Source: Sphingobium sp. (GTDB lineage Bacteria > Pseudomonadota > Alphaproteobacteria > Sphingomonadales > Sphingomonadaceae). Taken from it: DNA of 64,000 nt. Shown one piece after another: positions 59,326-64,000 of the stretch. The position numbers and the translations under genes are program-made. The stretch lies in contig JALCRK010000011.1 in NCBI GenBank assembly GCA_022652485.1, positions 1 to 64,000 of the forward strand. The letters are read 5' to 3'. The notes under the pieces are model-generated. The model was not told the origin of the DNA. It did no database searches and saw only the letters and a list, made by a program, of their open reading frames with translations. Numbering within the stretch: the stretch's first letter is position 1; each line of letters starts with the position of its first letter.

Positions 59326-59586
59326 ATGAACGAAACCCTGCTCACCGCCCTGCAATATTATGGCGCGGGGGCGGCGCTGATCGCGGCTTTGGTGGTGTCG
59401 CTCGATCTCGGGCGGCGGATCACCGGCTGGGCGTTCGTGCTGTTCGTCACCAGCTCGGTGGCGCTGATCGGCTGGGGCTTTTTCCAGAAGGACAGCGAGG
59501 GGATCGGCTGGCAGAATATCGGGCTGCTGGCGATCAACTGCGTCGGCGTCTATCGTTATCTCATCCGCAAGAAGGAGCCGGCATGA
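59326..59586 (+). CDS. Small hypothetical membrane protein coupled to liuB
   Basis: An 86-residue protein with three membrane segments ([36 protein letters not shown], and [15 protein letters not shown]). AAGGGTG is placed before the ATG, and its stop overlaps the liuB start by 4 bp. I know of no role in leucine breakdown. It resembles small PnuC-like or CBU_0592-like proteins in layout, but the similarity is too weak to name it. Confidence 0.75.
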   Translation: MNETLLTALQYYGAGAALIAALVVSLDLGRRITGWAFVLFVTSSVALIGWGFFQKDSEGIGWQNIGLLAINCVGVYRYLIRKKEPA

Positions 59587-61184
59587 GCGGTCCTGTACTT
59601 TCCACCAGCTATCACGCCGACGATCCGGCGGCACAGGTGCGGGCTGCACATAACCGGGCGCTTGTCGAAGAGCTGCGCGGAAAAGTGGCGCAAGCCGCGC
59701 GCGGTGGCAATGAGAAGGCGCGGGAGAAGCATGTGGCGCGGGGCAAGCTGTTGCCGCGCGATCGGGTGGAGCGGCTGCTCGATCTGGGTTCGCCTTTCCT
59801 TGAAATCGGCCAGCTTGCCGCGAACGGTCTCTATAGCGACGAGGTGCCGGGTGCGGGGATCATCGCGGGTGTGGGCCGCGTCTCCGGGCGGCAGGTGATG
59901 ATCGCCTGCAACGATGCGACAGTGAAGGGCGGCACTTATTATCCGCTGACGGTGAAGAAGCATCTGCGCGCGCAGGAGATTGCCGAGGCCAATCGGTTGC
60001 CGTGCATCTATCTGGTGGATAGCGGTGGCGCGAACCTGCCCAATCAGGCGGAGGTGTTCCCTGATCGGGATCATTTCGGGCGGATCTTCTTCAATCAGGC
60101 GAACATGAGCGCGCAAGGCATCGCGCAGATCGCCTGCGTGATGGGCAGCTGCACCGCGGGTGGCGCCTATGTGCCCGCGATGAGCGACGAGAGCGTGATC
60201 GTGCGCAATCAGGGCACGATCTTCCTTGCCGGGCCGCCGCTGGTGAAGGCCGCTACCGGAGAGGAGATTTCCGCCGAGGATCTGGGCGGCGGCGACCTTC
60301 ATGCCAGGAAATCCGGCGTGGTCGATCATCTGGCGGATAACGATGAACATGCGCTCAGCATCGTGCGGGATATTGTGGCGAGCCTGCCGCAGGATTTTCG
60401 GCCAGACATCAACATGGCCGACCCGCGCCCGCCGAAATATGACGCGGAGGAATTATACGGCATCATCCCCGAGGATGTGCGCGCGCCTTATGACGTGCGC
60501 GAGGTCATCGCGCGGCTCGTCGACGGCAGCGAGTTTCACGAGTTCAAGGCGCATTATGGCACCACTTTGGTGTGCGGCTTTGCGCATATCTGGGGGATGC
60601 CGGTGGCGATCCTCGCCAACAACGGCGTGCTGTTCAGCGAAAGCGCGGTCAAGGGCGCGCATTTCATCGAGCTGGCGTGCCAGCGGCGGGTGCCGTTGCT
60701 GTTCCTCCAGAACATCTCCGGCTTCATGGTCGGCGGGAAATATGAGGCGGAGGGCATCGCCAAGAACGGTGCCAAGCTGGTGACGGCGGTGGCGACCGCG
60801 AGCGTGCCCAAGGTGACGGTGCTGATCGGCGGCAGCTTTGGCGCGGGTAATTATGGCATGTGCGGGCGGGCCTATTCCCCGCGCTTCCTGTTCACCTGGC
60901 CCAATGCGCGCATCAGCGTGATGGGCGGCGAGCAGGCGGCGTCCGTGCTGGCGACGGTGCACCGCGACGCGGCGAGCTGGACGCCGGAGCAGGCCGAGGC
61001 GTTCAAGGCGCCCGTCCGCCAGAAATATGAGGAAGAGGGCAACCCCTATCACGCCACCGCGCGGCTGTGGGACGATGGCGTGATCGACCCGGCGCAGACG
61101 CGCGATGTGCTGGGGCTGGCCTTTGCGGCGTGTTTGAACGCACCGATACCGGAGGCGCCCCGCTTCGGGGTGTTCAGGATGTGA
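59583..61184 (+). CDS. liuB: Methylcrotonyl-CoA carboxylase, carboxyltransferase (beta) subunit
   Basis: Transfers the carboxyl group from biotin to 3-methylcrotonyl-CoA. The 533-residue protein has the acyl-CoA carboxyltransferase blocks [56 protein letters not shown] and [16 protein letters not shown]. The start MSGPVLS overlaps the small membrane gene (ATGA). It pairs with liuD, 675 bp downstream across an antisense gene. No enoyl-CoA hydratase (liuC) lies between them. Confidence 0.95.
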   Translation: MSGPVLSTSYHADDPAAQVRAAHNRALVEELRGKVAQAARGGNEKAREKHVARGKLLPRDRVERLLDLGSPFLEIGQLAANGLYSDEVPGAGIIAGVGRVSGRQVMIACNDATVKGGTYYPLTVKKHLRAQEIAEANRLPCIYLVDSGGANLPNQAEVFPDRDHFGRIFFNQANMSAQGIAQIACVMGSCTAGGAYVPAMSDESVIVRNQGTIFLAGPPLVKAATGEEISAEDLGGGDLHARKSGVVDHLADNDEHALSIVRDIVASLPQDFRPDINMADPRPPKYDAEELYGIIPEDVRAPYDVREVIARLVDGSEFHEFKAHYGTTLVCGFAHIWGMPVAILANNGVLFSESAVKGAHFIELACQRRVPLLFLQNISGFMVGGKYEAEGIAKNGAKLVTAVATASVPKVTVLIGGSFGAGNYGMCGRAYSPRFLFTWPNARISVMGGEQAASVLATVHRDAASWTPEQAEAFKAPVRQKYEEEGNPYHATARLWDDGVIDPAQTRDVLGLAFAACLNAPIPEAPRFGVFRM

Positions 61185-61189
61185 GGGAG

Positions 61190-61765
61190 CTAGCCGAGGG
61201 CGGGCTGCGGGGCGAGTCCGTCCGCCGCCCTCCGACGCCGCATCGCATGGCCCGCCGCTCCCAGGCCAAGGACCATCAGCGCCCAGATCGAGGGTTCCGG
61301 CACATTGCCGACCGAGAGGGTGTAGCTGCCACGCTTATCGGCTTCGAAGTCGAAATTGTACGAGCAACAGGTTTCGAACTCCTCATACCTGTCCGTGAAT
61401 CCGTCGTGGACCGGGATGGTGCGCGGGCGGCCCACGGTGACGATGGTCTGATAATGCCCCGCGCCGTTGGGAGTGAAGTCATAGAGGGTCGGCACATCGT
61501 TGCCGCCGCAGTAAAAGACGCCGAGATCGGGGTCATTGCAAAAGATGTTGGTGACAGTGGTCTTTTCGACATAACCGAAATCGACTGCGGCCGGAGAGGT
61601 GAAATCCAGCGTGAAGCGGTATTTGCCCGGCGCAAGGCCCGTCGAGCCAAACACATATCCGAACCCGGAGTCGTAGCTGCCGGTGTTGATGATGGTGGTG
61701 GCAGCGGCAGCTGGAACCCAGAGCAAGGCCAGCATGGCGCACAGCGCGGCGGCAATAGGACGCAT
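61190..61765 (-). CDS. PEP-CTERM (PEPxxWA) surface protein
   Basis: Secreted protein of 191 residues. It has a signal peptide (MRPIAAALCAMLALLWVPAAAA), a central beta-rich domain with paired cysteines (FCNDPDLGVFYCGG and ETCCSY), and a C-terminal sorting signal: VPEPSIWALMVLGLGAAGHA with RRRR at 176-179. This is the signal cut by an exosortase, which anchors or releases the protein at the cell surface. The gene is antisense between liuB and liuD and is unlikely to belong to that pathway. The exosortase-type glycan genes near 40 kb could serve it. Confidence 0.92.
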   Translation of the reverse strand: MRPIAAALCAMLALLWVPAAAATTIINTGSYDSGFGYVFGSTGLAPGKYRFTLDFTSPAAVDFGYVEKTTVTNIFCNDPDLGVFYCGGNDVPTLYDFTPNGAGHYQTIVTVGRPRTIPVHDGFTDRYEEFETCCSYNFDFEADKRGSYTLSVGNVPEPSIWALMVLGLGAAGHAMRRRRAADGLAPQPALG

Positions 61766-61858
61766 GGAAGCTATCTCCCTGTTTCGTGCCCCTTTCCGCC
61801 GTGGAGAAGTGTGACGCGCACGGCGGTACTGTCAATTGCAAAATGATCGGGAAGTTGC

Positions 61859-63709
61859 ATGATTAGATCCATTCTGATCGCCAATCGCGGCGAGATTGCC
61901 TGCCGGATCATACGCACCGCGCGCAGGATGGGCATCCGCACGGTCGCGGTCTATTCGGATGCGGACGCCAATGCGTTGCATGTGCGCTCTGCCGATGCGG
62001 CAGTGCATATCGGGCCGTCTGCCGCGCGGGAAAGCTACTTGCAAGGCGAGCGGATCATCGCGGCGGCGAAGGCGAGCGGGGCGGAGGCAATCCACCCCGG
62101 CTATGGCTTCCTCTCCGAAAATGCGGAGTTTGCGCAAGCCGTGATCGATGCCGGGCTGATTTGGGTCGGCCCGAAGCCCTCCAGCATCACGGCGATGGGT
62201 TTGAAGGATGCGGCCAAGGAGCGGATGATCGCCGCAGGCGTGCCGGTGACGCCGGGCTATCTCGGCGCGGATCAGTCTGGCGAGCGGTTGCAGCGGGAAG
62301 CGGATGCGATCGGCTATCCGGTCCTGATCAAGGCGGTCGCGGGTGGCGGCGGCAAGGGAATGCGGCGGGTCGACGCGGCGGCGGACTTCGCCGATGCGCT
62401 TGGCAGTTGCCAGCGCGAGGCGGCGGCGAGCTTTGGCGACGATCGCGTGCTGATCGAGAAATATATCCTCTCGCCCCGGCATATCGAGGTGCAGGTGTTC
62501 GGTGACAGCCACGGCAATGTCGTGCATCTGTTCGAGCGGGATTGCTCGCTCCAGCGGCGGCACCAGAAGGTGATCGAGGAAGCGCCCGCGCCGGGCATGG
62601 ACGCGGCGACGCGGGCATCCGTGTGCGCGGCGGCGGTGGCGGCTGCACGCGCAGTCGATTATGTCGGCGCGGGGACGATCGAGTTCATTGCCGATGCGTC
62701 GGAAGGCCTCAAGCCGGACCGGATCTGGTTCATGGAGATGAACACCCGGCTTCAGGTCGAGCATCCGGTGACGGAGGAGATCACCGGGCAGGATCTGGTT
62801 GAATGGCAGCTCCGCGTCGCGAGCGGGGAACCACTGCCGAAACGCCAAGATCAGCTTTCGATCAACGGCTGGGCAATGGAAGCGCGGCTTTATGCCGAGG
62901 ATCCGGCGCGCGGTTTTCTTCCCAGCACGGGTACGCTCGATGTCTTCCATCTGGAGGCTGCGACAAGCGGCCGCATCGATACCGGCGTGACCCAGGGCGC
63001 GGAGATTTCGCCCTTCTACGATCCGATGATCGCCAAGGTGATCGCGCATGGAGATACGCGGGACGAGGCGCGTGGCCGTCTGGCGGCGATGCTGGAGGAC
63101 AGCGCGGTGTGGCCGGTGCGGACCAATGCGGGCTTTCTCGTGAAGGCGCTCGCCCATCCCGATTTTGCGGGCGGCACGGTCGACACGGGTCTCATCGCGC
63201 GCGAGGGCGAGGCGCTGATGCCGCCCGAGCGGCCATCGGACCGCGCGCTGACGGAAGCCGCGATGGCGATGGCGCCGCGCTCGCTGCTCAGCGGTTTTCG
63301 CCTCAACGCGCCGGACAAGCGGAGCGCGCACTTCCTGCTCGATGGCGCGCCTTGCGAGGTGTTGCTGCATGGCCCCGGCGCCGAGGAGCCCGCGCCCTCC
63401 ATGCTGGTGGCGGAAGGCGGGCAGGTCTGGCGGCTGGAGCCCTGGCGGGTCGATGCCGGCGCATCCGGACATGCGGGCGACGGCGTGATATTGAGCCCGA
63501 TGCCGGGCCGCGTGATAGCCGTGGACGTGAAGGCGGGCGATGCGGTAGCCAAGGGCCAGAAGCTGCTGACGCTCGAAGCGATGAAGATGGAACATGGCCT
63601 CGTTGCGCCGTTCGATGGCGTGGTGGCGGAGCTGCTCGTCTCTGCGGGCGCGCAGGTCGAGGTGGAGGCGCTGCTGGCGAAGGTGGTGCCGAGCGGGAGT
63701 GAGGGATGA
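61859..63709 (+). CDS. liuD: Methylcrotonyl-CoA carboxylase, biotin carboxylase (alpha) subunit
   Basis: Carboxylates its own biotin with ATP and bicarbonate, supplying LiuB. The 616-residue protein has the biotin carboxylase start LIANRGEIACRIIRTARRMG, the ATP-grasp block GGGGKGMRRV, MEMNTRLQVEHPVTEEITGQ, and a C-terminal biotinyl domain with LEAMKMEHG, Lys576 being the biotin site. GGGAAG lies before the ATG. Its stop overlaps the next gene by 4 bp. Confidence 0.95.
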   Translation: MIRSILIANRGEIACRIIRTARRMGIRTVAVYSDADANALHVRSADAAVHIGPSAARESYLQGERIIAAAKASGAEAIHPGYGFLSENAEFAQAVIDAGLIWVGPKPSSITAMGLKDAAKERMIAAGVPVTPGYLGADQSGERLQREADAIGYPVLIKAVAGGGGKGMRRVDAAADFADALGSCQREAAASFGDDRVLIEKYILSPRHIEVQVFGDSHGNVVHLFERDCSLQRRHQKVIEEAPAPGMDAATRASVCAAAVAAARAVDYVGAGTIEFIADASEGLKPDRIWFMEMNTRLQVEHPVTEEITGQDLVEWQLRVASGEPLPKRQDQLSINGWAMEARLYAEDPARGFLPSTGTLDVFHLEAATSGRIDTGVTQGAEISPFYDPMIAKVIAHGDTRDEARGRLAAMLEDSAVWPVRTNAGFLVKALAHPDFAGGTVDTGLIAREGEALMPPERPSDRALTEAAMAMAPRSLLSGFRLNAPDKRSAHFLLDGAPCEVLLHGPGAEEPAPSMLVAEGGQVWRLEPWRVDAGASGHAGDGVILSPMPGRVIAVDVKAGDAVAKGQKLLTLEAMKMEHGLVAPFDGVVAELLVSAGAQVEVEALLAKVVPSGSEG

Positions 63710-64000
63710 CCGGCAAATTTTATGACGAATGGCAGGTGGGCGACCGGATCGAGCATCCGATCCGCCGCACCGTGACCGAGACGGATAATCTGCTGTTCAG
63801 CACGATGACGCACAATCCGCAGCCGCTGCATATCGACGCCGAGGCGGCGAAGGCGTCCGAATTCGGGCAGATCCTCGTCAACGGCACTTTCACGTTTTCG
63901 CTGATGGTGGGTTTGAGCGTGGGCGAGACGACGCTCGGCACGCTGATCGCCAACCTCGGTTATGACAAGCTGGTGATGCCCAAGCCGGTGTTCCTCGGCG
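63706..64000 (+). CDS. MaoC-family dehydratase (3' end outside window)
   Basis: Predicted hydratase or dehydratase with a hotdog fold; about 98 residues are visible. The block DNLLFSTMTHNPQPLHIDAE is the MaoC active-site motif with the catalytic Asp/His pair, and VNGTFTFSLMVGLSVGETTL follows. It is coupled to liuD by a 4-bp overlap, so it may act on a branched-chain acyl-CoA, perhaps taking the place of liuC. The rest lies outside the window. Confidence 0.88.
   Translation, partial: MTGKFYDEWQVGDRIEHPIRRTVTETDNLLFSTMTHNPQPLHIDAEAAKASEFGQILVNGTFTFSLMVGLSVGETTLGTLIANLGYDKLVMPKPVFLG

Noticed and set aside
61832..63595. A 587-codon open frame antisense to liuD
   Set aside because: Arg/His-rich with no motif; it is the shadow of a complete biotin carboxylase.

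Overview
The window is GC-rich, compactly coded DNA from the chromosome of an alphaproteobacterium, most likely a sphingomonad (Sphingomonadaceae). The evidence is the gene set: TonB-dependent receptors with the sphingomonad IVVTG-type box, a class I lysyl-tRNA synthetase, the rpmF-plsX-fabH-ihfA-merR order, a PEPxxWA-type PEP-CTERM protein with exosortase-A-associated glycan genes, a DUF2946 / TonB receptor / PepSY cluster, and many short palindromic intergenic repeats. I see no tRNA, rRNA, CRISPR array, prophage or transposase gene. Almost everything reads as core chromosome.

Layout. 1-1.5 kb: the 3' part of valS. 1.6-6.8 kb (minus): a sulfate uptake operon, sbp - porin - cysT - cysW - cysA. 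7-9.4 kb: a TonB-dependent receptor preceded by a well-placed 45-codon upstream ORF. 9.4-13.2 kb (minus): an OafA/SGNH acyltransferase and an orphan CHASE4 chemoreceptor. 13.5-20 kb: MlaA-like protein, lepA, a CsgG-like protein and a PAS-GGDEF-EAL-PilZ c-di-GMP protein. 20.2-24.7 kb: an adrenodoxin-reductase-like flavoprotein, two FemAB/GNAT-like proteins and a JmjC-type cupin. 24.8-33.8 kb: ung, then a long minus-strand housekeeping run purE-purK-folA-ribF-ileS-lspA-DUF3035-asparaginase. 34-38.9 kb: a small diguanylate cyclase, then the PepSY / TonB receptor / DUF2946 cluster, possibly for copper. 39-44 kb: exosortase-A-type surface glycan genes. 44.3-49.8 kb: a small HTH protein divergent from a self-cleaving S24 repressor, an MBL hydrolase, and rpmF-plsX-fabH-ihfA-merR. 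49.8-57.9 kb: sixA-dinG, PilZ, lysK, RcnB-like, prolyl-4-hydroxylase and LysR. 58-64 kb: leucine/isovalerate catabolism (liuA, liuB, liuD, a MaoC enzyme), with an antisense PEP-CTERM gene inside it.

How the genes work together. The sulfate genes form a complete outer-membrane-to-cytoplasm route. The liu genes convert isovaleryl-CoA to 3-methylglutaconyl-CoA and are divergent from a LysR gene whose start codon lies inside a perfect operator-like palindrome. The exosortase-type ligase and glycosyltransferase belong with the PEP-CTERM substrate encoded 18 kb away, but the exosortase itself is not in the window.

The most striking signal is in ileS. The reading frame is about 150 residues longer than usual, and the excess is accounted for by three palindromic repeats of the same families found between genes here, plus a fourth palindrome-containing stretch, all in frame. 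This resembles the Rickettsia palindromic elements. Other leads are a pair of TAGGA/TCCTA inverted repeats between two divergent regulators, a 39-codon membrane peptide overlapping the exosortase-associated ligase, and a 20-bp direct repeat flanking a palindromic element.
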